Source: CAMDPA01 sp963825625
GTDB lineage: Bacteria > Pseudomonadota > Alphaproteobacteria > Rhizobiales > Hyphomicrobiaceae
Direction of reading: 5' to 3'
DNA length: 64,000 bases
Assembly: GCA_963825625.1 (NCBI GenBank)
Contig: CAWGUF010000019.1
Location: 248,001 to 312,000, forward strand
Shown here: positions 30,917 to 38,959 of the stretch, piece after piece
Layout: every line of letters starts with the position of its first letter
Position numbering within the stretch: the first letter of the stretch is position 1
Notes under the pieces: model-generated
What the model saw: only the letters and a program-made list of their open reading frames with translations
Databases searched by the model: none
Told to the model about the DNA's origin: nothing
Translations under genes and position numbers: made by a program

Positions 30917-32600
30917 GAAGAGACGGGGGGCGGCCTCGCACGGGGATGAGCTGGTATTTGTGGCGCTCGGCGGCTTGGGCGAGATCGGCATGAATGCCTA
31001 TCTCTACGGGCTTGGTCCGCAAGATCAGCGGCAATGGCTCATGGTCGATCTGGGGATCACGTTCCCGCACGATGCCGAGCCCGGCGTCGACGTGGTGCTG
31101 CCTGATATCGCATTCATCGAGGCCGAACGGAAAAATCTTGCGGGGCTCGTTCTGACGCACGCGCACGAGGACCATATCGGTGCTGTCATCGAGCTTTGGC
31201 CGCGGCTCAAATGCCCGATCTATGCGACGCCGTTCACAGCGGGCATGCTGGCCGCGAAGCTGGCGGAGAACGGCAAGGGACTGAAGCTGCCTGTGACGAC
31301 CGTGCGGCTGGGCAGCACGTTCAAGGTCGGCCCATTCGACCTGGAGCTGGTGACGCTGGCGCATTCCATTCCCGAGCCGTCGGGCATTGTGATCCGTACG
31401 CCGCACGGGCTGGTGTTTCATTCGGGTGACTGGAAGCTCGATCAGGACCCGCTGATCGGCAATCCTTCGGACGATGCGAGACTTGCCGCGCTGGGGCTGG
31501 AAGGCGTCGATGTCATCGTGTGCGATTCCACCAATGCGATGCGCGAAGGGCGATCACCATCGGAGGTGGAGATCGCGGAGTCCATCACGAAGATCATCAA
31601 GGATGCCAAGCGCCGGGTCGCGGTCACGACCTTCGCGTCCAACGTGGCGCGCGTTCGCGCCGTGGGGGATGCGGCCAAGGCAGCAGGGCGAAAGCTTGTC
31701 GTGTCGGGGCGTGCCTTGCACCGCGTGATCGCGGTCGCGCGGGAGACCGGCTATCTGCCGCCCGATTTCAGCGCACTGGACCAGGAGCAATTCGGCTATT
31801 TGGAGCCGCACGAGGTGCTGCTGTTGTGCACGGGCAGTCAGGGCGAGGCGAGGGCTGCCATCTCGCGGATCGCGGACGACGATCATCCGCATATCGAGCT
31901 GGGGCGCGGGGACCTCGTCATCTTCTCGTCGCGTCCCATCCCCGGCAACGAGAAGGCCATCGGACGGGTGCAGAACAATCTGTCGCGTCTCGGCTGCGAT
32001 ATCGTGACGGACTCCGATGCGCTGGTGCACGTGACCGGTCATCCGCGGCGCGACGAGTTGCGGCAGATGTACGGCTGGCTCAAGCCCAAGCTGGCGATTC
32101 CGATGCACGGCGAAGCGCGTCATCTGCGTGAGCATGCGAAGCTCGCGACCGCGTGCGGGGTGGAAAAGGTATTGCCCGTCGAGGACGGCGAGATGGTTCG
32201 TTTCGCACCTGGACCGGCGATGATCATCGACGAGGTGCGGGTGGGGCGCTTCTATCGCGATGGGCGCCTCATCGTGCCATCAGGCGAAGGGCCGGTGCGG
32301 CAGCGTCGCAAGCTTTCGTTCGTCGGCATCGTCATCGTCGCGCTGGCGCTTGACAAGCGTGGCGATCTCGCAGCCGATCCGGAGGTCGAGCTGGACGGGG
32401 TGCCGATGGAGACGATCGACGGCAAGCCGATGGAAGAGGTGGTCTACAAGGCGGCGGAGGGTACGATCGAAAGCATGCCGGCCTCGCGTCGGCGTGACGA
32501 GGAGCGGGTTCGAGAAGCCGTTCGCCGCTCGGTCAGGGCCGCGGTGGACCAGGCCTGGGGCAAGAAGCCGATCGTGAAAGTGCTGATCTGTCCTGTTTGA
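30906..32600 (+). CDS. rnj: Ribonuclease J
   Basis: Metallo-beta-lactamase/beta-CASP nuclease of 564 residues, with 5'-3' exonuclease and endonuclease activity in RNA maturation and decay. The zinc motif HAHEDH lies at residues 85-90; further motifs include HSGDWKLD, CDSTNA, SSRPIPGNE and the C-terminal HVTGHPRRDEL and PMHGEARHL. I start at MADKKRRG; the frame is open 14 residues further upstream inside birA. Intact frame. Confidence 0.95.
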   Translation: MADKKRRGAASHGDELVFVALGGLGEIGMNAYLYGLGPQDQRQWLMVDLGITFPHDAEPGVDVVLPDIAFIEAERKNLAGLVLTHAHEDHIGAVIELWPRLKCPIYATPFTAGMLAAKLAENGKGLKLPVTTVRLGSTFKVGPFDLELVTLAHSIPEPSGIVIRTPHGLVFHSGDWKLDQDPLIGNPSDDARLAALGLEGVDVIVCDSTNAMREGRSPSEVEIAESITKIIKDAKRRVAVTTFASNVARVRAVGDAAKAAGRKLVVSGRALHRVIAVARETGYLPPDFSALDQEQFGYLEPHEVLLLCTGSQGEARAAISRIADDDHPHIELGRGDLVIFSSRPIPGNEKAIGRVQNNLSRLGCDIVTDSDALVHVTGHPRRDELRQMYGWLKPKLAIPMHGEARHLREHAKLATACGVEKVLPVEDGEMVRFAPGPAMIIDEVRVGRFYRDGRLIVPSGEGPVRQRRKLSFVGIVIVALALDKRGDLAADPEVELDGVPMETIDGKPMEEVVYKAAEGTIESMPASRRRDEERVREAVRRSVRAAVDQAWGKKPIVKVLICPV

Positions 32601-32626
32601 AGCGCGGAGTGCACGGGAGGCAGGTA

Positions 32627-33757
32627 ATGACGCTCTCAGTAGACGGAAAGCCGCCATTTCGCGCGGATCACGTCGGCAGCCTGTTGCGGCCGGCGCGGCT
32701 GCTCGGCGCGCGTTATGCGAGTGGTGCAGACAAACCGGGGGAGGCGGAGCTGGGCGCCCTGGAAGATGCCTGTATTGTCGATGCCATTGCGTTGCAGGAG
32801 CGTGTCGGGCTGCAGGGGATTTCGGACGGCGAGTTCCGGCGCGCTTCGTTCCGCTCGCCTGTCGTGGAGCGCGTGGAGGGTTTCAAGACGGTGCCGCAGG
32901 AGCCGGTCTGGGCGGCGCGCGACCACGCCGGACATGCACACGCACTCGGTGATGCGCCGCTGGCTGTCGGCAGGCTGTCGCGCAAGCGCAGCATTGCAGC
33001 GCACGAGGCGTCCTTCGTGCGGGCGCATACGAGCAGAACCGTCAAGGTCGCCCTGCCGGCGCCGTCGTATCACTATTTCTATCTGAAGCCCGACCGTGCG
33101 GCCTATCCCGACGATGAGCAGTATCTCGACGATCTGGTCCGCATCTATCGCGAGGAGCTGGCTGACCTGGCGGCGGCGGGCGCCAATTACGTGCAGTTCG
33201 ACGAGGTCATCCAGGCCTATCTGTGTGATGAGCGCATTCGCGATGTGGTGCGCCGGCGTGGCGACGACCCCGAGGTGCTGTCGCGTCGCTATGTGGAACT
33301 CATCAACCGGATCGTTGCCGGCCGTCCCGAAGGCATGACTGTCGCGGTGCATTTCTGCCGCGGCAACAGCATGGGGCGATGGGTTGCCGAGGGCGGCTAC
33401 GACGTGATTGCGCAGACCGTGTTCGGCGGGCTGGAGGTGGATGCGTTCTTCATGGAGTACGACACGCCTCGAGCGGGTGATTTTGCACCGTTGCGCCATG
33501 TGCCGGCCGACAAGACCGTGGTTCTCGGTCTCGTCGGCACGAAAGAGGCGGCATTGGAAGACAAGGACGACTTGAAGCGGCGCATCGACGAGGCGGCGAG
33601 ACTGGTTCCGCTTGAGCGGCTGTGTCTTTCCCCGCAGTGCGGGTTTGCAAGCCGCGACAAGGGCAATCCGATCACCATCGACGACCAGATTGCGAAGCTG
33701 AAGCTGGTGGTGGAGGTGGCCACCGACGTGTGGGGCGGGGTGCTGCCGGCCCGGTAA
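32627..33757 (+). CDS. MetE C-terminal-like cobalamin-independent methyltransferase (YxjG/YxjH type)
   Basis: A 376-residue protein corresponding to the catalytic half of cobalamin-independent methionine synthase without its N-terminal duplicate. The start region FRADHVGSLLRP and the substrate segment FDEVIQAYLCDE are typical. Zinc ligands are visible as His and Cys in VAVHFCRGN and Cys in LSPQCGFAS. Such single-domain proteins transfer methyl groups to homocysteine or related thiols from donors that differ between subfamilies; the donor here is unknown. Start at MTLSVDGKPP; the open frame reaches 10 residues further. Confidence 0.87.
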   Translation: MTLSVDGKPPFRADHVGSLLRPARLLGARYASGADKPGEAELGALEDACIVDAIALQERVGLQGISDGEFRRASFRSPVVERVEGFKTVPQEPVWAARDHAGHAHALGDAPLAVGRLSRKRSIAAHEASFVRAHTSRTVKVALPAPSYHYFYLKPDRAAYPDDEQYLDDLVRIYREELADLAAAGANYVQFDEVIQAYLCDERIRDVVRRRGDDPEVLSRRYVELINRIVAGRPEGMTVAVHFCRGNSMGRWVAEGGYDVIAQTVFGGLEVDAFFMEYDTPRAGDFAPLRHVPADKTVVLGLVGTKEAALEDKDDLKRRIDEAARLVPLERLCLSPQCGFASRDKGNPITIDDQIAKLKLVVEVATDVWGGVLPAR

Positions 33758-33907
33758 TGGCCGGCCAGAGCATGCTCGTGAGGGCAGGTGGTCAAGGTCA
33801 GGCGATCAGGGCCAAGCGCAAAGGGCCAAGCGCAGCAAGGTGATGCTCATCAATGCCATGCGCGTTGACTCCGCGGCGGCCAGCAACGAAACTCCTGGGT
33901 GAATGTC

Positions 33908-33915
33908 AAAGGAGG
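33908..33915 (+). promoter_or_regulatory. Strong ribosome-binding site deciding the start of the TGA-containing GST
   Basis: AAAGGAGG lies 7 bases before the ATG at 33923. Its quality shows that translation begins upstream of the in-frame TGA, so the gene does not simply start after it. Confidence 0.75.
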
Positions 33916-33922
33916 AAAGGCA

Positions 33923-34610
33923 ATGCCTGAATATCACCTGATCAGCGCAGTGACTTGACCGTGGGTCCAGCGCGCCGTGATCATGATGCGCGCGAAGAAC
34001 GTCAGGTTTGACGTCACCTACATCGATCTGCGAAACAAGCCCGATTGGTTCCTGAAGATATCACCGCACGGCAAGGTGCCGGTGCTGCTGGTCGACAAGC
34101 AACCGCTGTTCGAGTTCGAATGCGATCGCGGAATATCTCGACGAGGTCGTCGAGCCACGGCTGCATCCGGCTGATCCGATCAAGCGGGCGCGCAACCGGG
34201 CGTGGACGGACTTCGCGCCGTCGTTCGCGTCAGCCGCGAATGCCATCAATTACGCAAAGACGCCAGAGGCGGTGGAAGCTGGCCTGGAGCCGTTGCGCAA
34301 GGCATTGCAGCGCCTGGAAGACGCCTTGGCCCAGGAGCGGGATAGCGCGGGCGTATTCTTCAACGGCGCGCAACTGAGCCTCGTCGATGCGGCTTATGCG
34401 CCATTTCTGCAGCGGCTGTCGATCGTGGAGGGCATCCTGAATACGGGCGTGCTCGGCGACTTCCCCAACGTGCGCGCGTGGCGGGATGCTCTGCTTGCAG
34501 ATGAACGGGTCTCGGGGGCTGTGCCGGCGGAATTCCCGCAGGCGTTCAGCGAGAACCTGCGCCGTCGAGAGGCGCATGCCTGGACGCTGCTGGCGGCTGC
34601 CGCGCAGTGA
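33923..34610 (+). CDS. Omega-type glutathione S-transferase with in-frame TGA at the catalytic Cys position (one insertion)
   Basis: From ATG 33923 the product reads MPEYHLISAVT, then TGA (codon 12), then PWVQRAVIMMRAKNV. Omega/SspA-like glutathione transferases have Cys-Pro-(Phe/Tyr/Trp) at this exact place, the cysteine forming the mixed disulfide with glutathione. The frame continues correctly on both sides: cis-proline motif SPHGKVPVLLVD follows. A separate one-base insertion near 34118 (extra T in a run) breaks the motif ESNAIAEYLDE; the helical domain then runs to 34610. About 228 residues. Either the TGA encodes selenocysteine, or it is a true nonsense change or sequence error of TGC. 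The SECIS-like hairpin behind it is listed separately. Confidence 0.8.
33970..33993 (+). promoter_or_regulatory. SECIS-like stem-loop downstream of the in-frame TGA
   Basis: GCGCGC at 33970-33975 can pair with GCGCGC at 33988-33993, leaving a 12-base loop that begins C-G. The loop starts 18 bases after the TGA. Bacterial SECIS elements are stems shortly after the UGA, with a G among the first two loop bases and roughly 16-37 bases from UGA to loop, so the geometry is compatible. GC-rich coding DNA makes such stems by chance fairly often. Confidence 0.3.
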
Positions 34611-34700
34611 CTGCAATGATCGACACGTGCGGGGGCTGGCTGGCGTCGTCATCCCGCACGCGCGAGCATGCGTAGACAGTTTTGGTAGAGTGGGAGCCCC

Positions 34701-35087
34701 ATGATGGCGGCGCAGATCTCGTTCGATCATTGCGTGATCCACGTTTCCGATTGGGAGCGGTCCAACGCCTTTTATCGTGATGTTTTCGGCGCCGAGATCG
34801 TGCCGGTGCGCAAAGGCTTCGCGTACCGGTTCGGTAACGCACAGCTCAACTGCCACGGTCCCGATCACATGGGGACACCAAGGGCGCAATTGCCCGTGAT
34901 GCCCGGCAACAGCGATATCTGCTTCGAGTGGCACGGGCCGATCCAGGGCGCGGTGGAGCATCTCGACAAGCTGGCAATCGCGATCGAGCTTGGTCCGGTG
35001 GAACGCGGCGGCGCCAAGGGCCGTGGGACGAGTGTCTACTTCCGCGATCCCGATGGCTCGTTGATGGAGTTCATCTCCTATCAATAG
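34701..35087 (+). CDS. VOC-family (glyoxalase/bleomycin-resistance fold) protein
   Basis: A 128-residue metal-binding fold protein with the pattern FDHCVIHVSDWERSNAFYRDVFGAEIVP at the start and YFRDPDGSLMEFISY at the end. His at the start, His in the middle (CHGPDHMG) and Glu near the end could be metal ligands. Family members include lyases, dioxygenases and resistance proteins; the reaction cannot be told. It stands between a glutathione transferase and a convergent enoyl-CoA hydratase. Confidence 0.85.
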   Translation: MMAAQISFDHCVIHVSDWERSNAFYRDVFGAEIVPVRKGFAYRFGNAQLNCHGPDHMGTPRAQLPVMPGNSDICFEWHGPIQGAVEHLDKLAIAIELGPVERGGAKGRGTSVYFRDPDGSLMEFISYQ

Positions 35088-35107
35088 CAGGATGGGGGAG
35101 GCGCAAC

Positions 35108-35902
35108 TCAGCGCCCCTGCCACACCGGCCTGCGCTTCTCCATGAAAGCGCGGCGTCCTTCCTTGAAGTCCTCGCTTTCCATCGCCCGCTTCTGGATGGC
35201 ACGCGCGCCGTCCTCGTCGCGGTCGGCGGGGTCTTTGACGAGCTCGTCGATGGCGCGCTTGGCGGCAAGCACGCTCAGCGGCGCGTTCTCGGCGATGGCC
35301 CCGGCTGTCTCACGCACCGCGGTCTCGAGTTGGGCTACGGGCACGACCTGCGTGACGAGTCCCATGTGCAGCGCCTGCGCGGCGGAATAGCGCTTTGCCG
35401 TGTACAGGATCTCCTTGGCATGGGCCGGTCCGACAATGTCCATCAGTTTGCGGACGTTGTCCCAGCCATAGGCGATGCCGAGCCGGCCAGCCGGAATACC
35501 GAATTGGGCGTCGTCGGTGGCGATGCGGATGTCGGTGGCGAGAGCCGTCTGCAGTCCGCCACCCAGGCAGAAGCCGCGGATCATCGAGATCGTGGGTTTG
35601 GTCACGGTCCCGTAGCGCTGCATTGCCGCCAGTGAGACACGGTCGTATTCGGCCTGTTGCTCCGGCGTCGCACGCAGACTGTCGAACTGCGAAATGTCCG
35701 AGCCGGATACGAACGCCTTGTCGCCGGCGCCTTTCAGCACGATCACGCGGATTGCGGGATCGGTCTCGAAATCGTCGAGGATCGACAGAATGGCCAAGCG
35801 CATCTCGTATGTGATGGCATTGCGCCGCTCTGGATTATTGAAGGTCATCCAGCCGATCGCGCCGTCTTTCTGGGCGATCATCTTGTCGGTATCCAGTTTC
35901 AT
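35108..35902 (-). CDS. Enoyl-CoA hydratase/isomerase family protein
   Basis: Crotonase-fold enzyme of 264 residues. The oxyanion-hole segments are AFVSGSDISQF and the glycine-rich IRGFCLGGGLQTALATDIRIA; the position of the second catalytic acid is occupied within GIPAGRLGIAYGWDN. Start at MKLDTDKM; the open frame continues 50 residues upstream through the inverted repeat at 35927-36009 and is not coding. It follows a CoA-transferase gene on the same strand, so the two may work on the same acyl-CoA, such as a branched or hydroxylated acid. Substrate unknown. Confidence 0.88.
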   Translation of the reverse strand: MKLDTDKMIAQKDGAIGWMTFNNPERRNAITYEMRLAILSILDDFETDPAIRVIVLKGAGDKAFVSGSDISQFDSLRATPEQQAEYDRVSLAAMQRYGTVTKPTISMIRGFCLGGGLQTALATDIRIATDDAQFGIPAGRLGIAYGWDNVRKLMDIVGPAHAKEILYTAKRYSAAQALHMGLVTQVVPVAQLETAVRETAGAIAENAPLSVLAAKRAIDELVKDPADRDEDGARAIQKRAMESEDFKEGRRAFMEKRRPVWQGR

Positions 35903-35926
35903 GGCTTCGCTTTCCCAGGAAAAGCA

Positions 35927-36009
35927 AAAATGGGGACAGCCACCATTTTCCCGCCTCGCCTCAAATTCAGTCGCGGACGTATCTCGAAAATGGTGGCTGT
36001 CCCCATTTT
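35927..36009. repeat. REP-like element: 24-bp perfect inverted repeat
   Basis: The arm at 35927-35950 and its exact reverse complement at 35986-36009 enclose a 35-base spacer. Each arm contains GGGGACAGCCACCATTTTC. The core GGGGACAG-CACC is like the repeats found with REP-associated (Y1) transposases in many proteobacteria. It lies between CoA-transferase and hydratase genes, touching the stop of the first, and can form a long hairpin that may shape operon mRNA. No transposase is present nearby. Confidence 0.8.
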
Positions 36010-37196
36010 CAGACCACTCGTTGTGCGCGAAGAGATGCAATCTCGGCAGCACTGTAGCCGATCTCGCTCAGTACTGCATCGGTCTGTTGGCCGGTATCGG
36101 GGGTGGCGTTGCGCATGGCCCAGGGGGTGCGCGACATGTGGATCGGCTGACCGACAAGCTCGATGTCGCCAAGCTTGGGATGGTTCACTTTGGCTGCCAT
36201 GCCCAGATGCTGAACCTGCGGATCGGCGAATACCTGGTCGACCGCGTAGATCGGACCGCAGGGGACGCCAGCCTCGTTCAGCACATCGACCCAATAGGCC
36301 ATCGGCCTGGTGAGGAAGACCTGCTCGAGCTCGGCGTTCAGGGCGTCGCGGTTTTGAAGGCGGGCGTCGGCGGTCTTGTAGTCGGTGCGATCGGCAAGCT
36401 CCGGGATGCCCATGGCTGTGCACAGCCGCCGCCACCGTGTCTCGTCGCCGGAGCCGATGTTGACGTAGCCATCGCTGGTCTTGAACGATCCCGTCGGGAT
36501 GAATTTTGGGTGATTGTTGCCTGCCTGTTGCGGGATCTTGCCGTCCATCAGCCAGGTGGCGGACTGAAAGTCCATGACCGCGATCAGGGCCTCCAGCAGA
36601 GAGGTGTGCACCCATTGGCCTTCGCCGGAAGCTTCTCGCTCCAGCAGGGCGGTCAGGATGCCGATTGCCAGATAGAGGCCCGCGGTGACGTCGCCAACGG
36701 CGGTGCCGACCCGGAACGGTCCCTGGCCGGGTGGGCCGGTGACCGACATGATCCCGCTCATGCCTTGCGCGACCTGGTCGACGCCGGGGCGCCTGGCATA
36801 TGGCCCATCCTGGCCGAAGCCGGAGATCGAGCCGTAGACGATGCGCTTATTGATGCTGCGAAAGGCCTCATAGTCCATGCCCAGCCGCGTCTTCACGTCG
36901 GGGCGGAAGTTTTCGACGACGACGTCGGCCTTCTCGACCAGCCGCCGCAGGATCTCGCTGGCTTCGGGGGCCTTCAGATTGAGCGTCAGGCTTTCCTTGT
37001 TGCGATGCAGGTTCTGGAAGTCGGACGAGAGTCGGTCGCCGACGAATGCCTCCGCATCGACCACGCCGGGCGGCATCTCGATCTTGATGACGCGGGCGCC
37101 CCAGTCGGCCAGCTGGCGCACGCATGAGGGGCCTGAGCGCACGCGCGTGAAGTCGAGTACTGTGAAGCGTTCCAGCGGCGTCGGTTTGGAGCTCAC
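36009..37196 (-). CDS. CaiB/BaiF family (type III) CoA transferase
   Basis: A 395-residue enzyme of the formyl-CoA transferase family that moves CoA between carboxylic acids. Typical features: LERFTVLDFTRVRSGPSCVRQLADWGARVIKIE at the start (its first half is the signature), the NKESLTLNLK block, VENFRPDV, and AVGDVTAGLYLAIGIL, in which the aspartate is the expected catalytic nucleophile. The protein contains RNRDALNAELEQVF-like helix and ends SLRAQRVV. It is upstream of an enoyl-CoA hydratase gene on the same strand, suggesting a small acid-degradation unit. Substrate unknown. Confidence 0.9.
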   Translation of the reverse strand: MSSKPTPLERFTVLDFTRVRSGPSCVRQLADWGARVIKIEMPPGVVDAEAFVGDRLSSDFQNLHRNKESLTLNLKAPEASEILRRLVEKADVVVENFRPDVKTRLGMDYEAFRSINKRIVYGSISGFGQDGPYARRPGVDQVAQGMSGIMSVTGPPGQGPFRVGTAVGDVTAGLYLAIGILTALLEREASGEGQWVHTSLLEALIAVMDFQSATWLMDGKIPQQAGNNHPKFIPTGSFKTSDGYVNIGSGDETRWRRLCTAMGIPELADRTDYKTADARLQNRDALNAELEQVFLTRPMAYWVDVLNEAGVPCGPIYAVDQVFADPQVQHLGMAAKVNHPKLGDIELVGQPIHMSRTPWAMRNATPDTGQQTDAVLSEIGYSAAEIASLRAQRVV

Positions 37197-37389
37197 GGGC
37201 GATGTCCTTGCGTTTGCGGTTCCGGCTCGAGTGTGTCATGCGGCTCAATGGGTTTCAAATGGTTGGCGTGGGCAAATGGGGGCGTGACATGCTGCAGGCG
37301 CACTCGGTGAGGTGCCGTCGCCTGTCTCTCGGGCAGTCCGGCGAGGGCATGCTGTCGTGGCATGTGGTGTGCAGGCGGAGGAGCGGGAC

Positions 37390-38853
37390 GTGACCCAAAT
37401 GAAGCGCGGGCTTACACCGATAGCCGCCGTCGACCGGCTGGAGCATTTGTACGGGCGGGCGACCTCGGCACTTGCCACGGCACTGGACCGCTACCTGGAG
37501 ACGAAGCAAGCGCCATCCGCGGCGGAGCGTGCCGCCTTCCGTTACCCGCTCCTGCGCCTCAGCTATCGCGAGGAGGATCAGTTACGGCCACTGAACTACC
37601 GGGCTTTCGCGAAGCTGCAGCGGCCTGGTGTGTACGAGACGACGATCACGCATCCGGGGCCGTTCCGCTCCTATCTGCTGGAGCAGCTCGTACCGTTGGC
37701 GGAAGAATACGGGGCACGCTTCGACGTCGGCGTCAGTTGGCAGGAGATACCCTACCCCTACGTGCTGGAGCGGGTGGAGGAGCTGGCGCGTGCCGGCGTC
37801 ACGTCGGTTGAGCTGGCCCGCCATTTTCCAACCCCGCATCTGGCGGAGGTCGGCGATGAGATCGCTGACGGCCAGCTGGCGCACGACGGCTCGCGTCCGC
37901 TGCCGCTGTCGTTGTTCGATGCGGCGCGTGTCGACTTCTCGCTGCGCCGGCTGGTGCATTACACGGGAAGCGACTGGCGCCATGTGCAGCGCTGGATCCT
38001 GCTGACCAACTATCATCGCTATATCGACCGCTTCGTGCAGCTGGGGTTGCGCGAGCTGCAGGGCGACGGCGGGTTCGGCCAGCTCATTCTGCCCGGAAAT
38101 ATTGCGATCGGGCGGCAGCATGTGGGGCAAGAGGCCGAGCAGATGGTGGCGAGCTCGGAATGGCATCGGTTTCAAATGCCGGCCTATCATCTGACCGCGC
38201 CGGACGGCGAAGGCGTGACGCTGATCAACATCGGGGTCGGGCCGTCGAACGCCAAGAACATCACCGATCATCTGGCGGTGATCCGGCCCAACTGCTGGCT
38301 GATGGTGGGACATTGCGGCGGACTGCGCGAGAGCCAGTCGATCGGCGACTATGTGCTGGCGCACGCCTATCTTCGTCAGGATCGCATCCTTGACGCGCTG
38401 GTGGCGCCGGAGATCCCGATCCCGGCCCTGGCCGAGGTGCAGGTGGCGCTGCAGGATGCGGCGGCTCACATCACCGGACAGCGCGGCGACGAGTTGAAGG
38501 CGCGGCTCAGGACCGGCACGGTCGTTACCTACGACGACCGCAACTGGGAGCTGCGCTTCACGCAGGAACGGCGCCGGATCAACCTGTCGCGGGCCATTGC
38601 GGTGGACATGGAGAGCGGCACGATCGCTACACAAGGCTTCCGCCTGCGCGTGCCATACGGCACGTTGCTGTGTGTGTCGGACAAGCCGCTGCACGGCGAG
38701 ATCAAGCTGCCGGGCGCGGCCAACGCGTTCTATGAGACGGCGGTGGCGCAGCACCTGGAGATCGGCATGAAAGCGCTCGATCTGCTGAAGCAGCGCCGCG
38801 AGAGCCTGCACTCGCGCAAGCTGCGCTCGTTCGACGAGCCGCCGTTCCGTTAG
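37390..38853 (+). CDS. amn: AMP nucleosidase
   Basis: Cytoplasmic enzyme of about 487 residues that hydrolyses AMP to adenine and ribose-5-phosphate and so controls AMP level. It has the N-terminal Amn regulatory domain (EDQLRPLNYRAFAKLQRPG, FDVGVSWQEIPYPYVLE) and the C-terminal nucleoside-phosphorylase fold (NIGVGPSNAKNITDHLAV, MVGHCGGLRESQ, AVDMESGTIATQGF, CVSDKPLHGEIK). I start at GTG 37390, with GGAGG 8 bases upstream; an ATG 9 bases further in is an alternative. Intact frame. Confidence 0.92.
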   Translation: MTQMKRGLTPIAAVDRLEHLYGRATSALATALDRYLETKQAPSAAERAAFRYPLLRLSYREEDQLRPLNYRAFAKLQRPGVYETTITHPGPFRSYLLEQLVPLAEEYGARFDVGVSWQEIPYPYVLERVEELARAGVTSVELARHFPTPHLAEVGDEIADGQLAHDGSRPLPLSLFDAARVDFSLRRLVHYTGSDWRHVQRWILLTNYHRYIDRFVQLGLRELQGDGGFGQLILPGNIAIGRQHVGQEAEQMVASSEWHRFQMPAYHLTAPDGEGVTLINIGVGPSNAKNITDHLAVIRPNCWLMVGHCGGLRESQSIGDYVLAHAYLRQDRILDALVAPEIPIPALAEVQVALQDAAAHITGQRGDELKARLRTGTVVTYDDRNWELRFTQERRRINLSRAIAVDMESGTIATQGFRLRVPYGTLLCVSDKPLHGEIKLPGAANAFYETAVAQHLEIGMKALDLLKQRRESLHSRKLRSFDEPPFR

Positions 38854-38959
38854 CCGGCAAAGCCGTCTTGCCTGGGTTGGTCTTGGCGCGTGGCGCTGGA
38901 GCGAGATAGAATTCGAGAGTGGCCGCCATGGGTCGCCACGGGCCGCCAGGAGGATTGCC

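Noticed and set aside
33970..33993. The GC stem after the glutathione transferase TGA as a firm SECIS.
   Set aside because: Only its geometry fits. A 6-bp GCGCGC self-complementary pair is common in GC-rich DNA, so it is listed with low confidence and not as proof.
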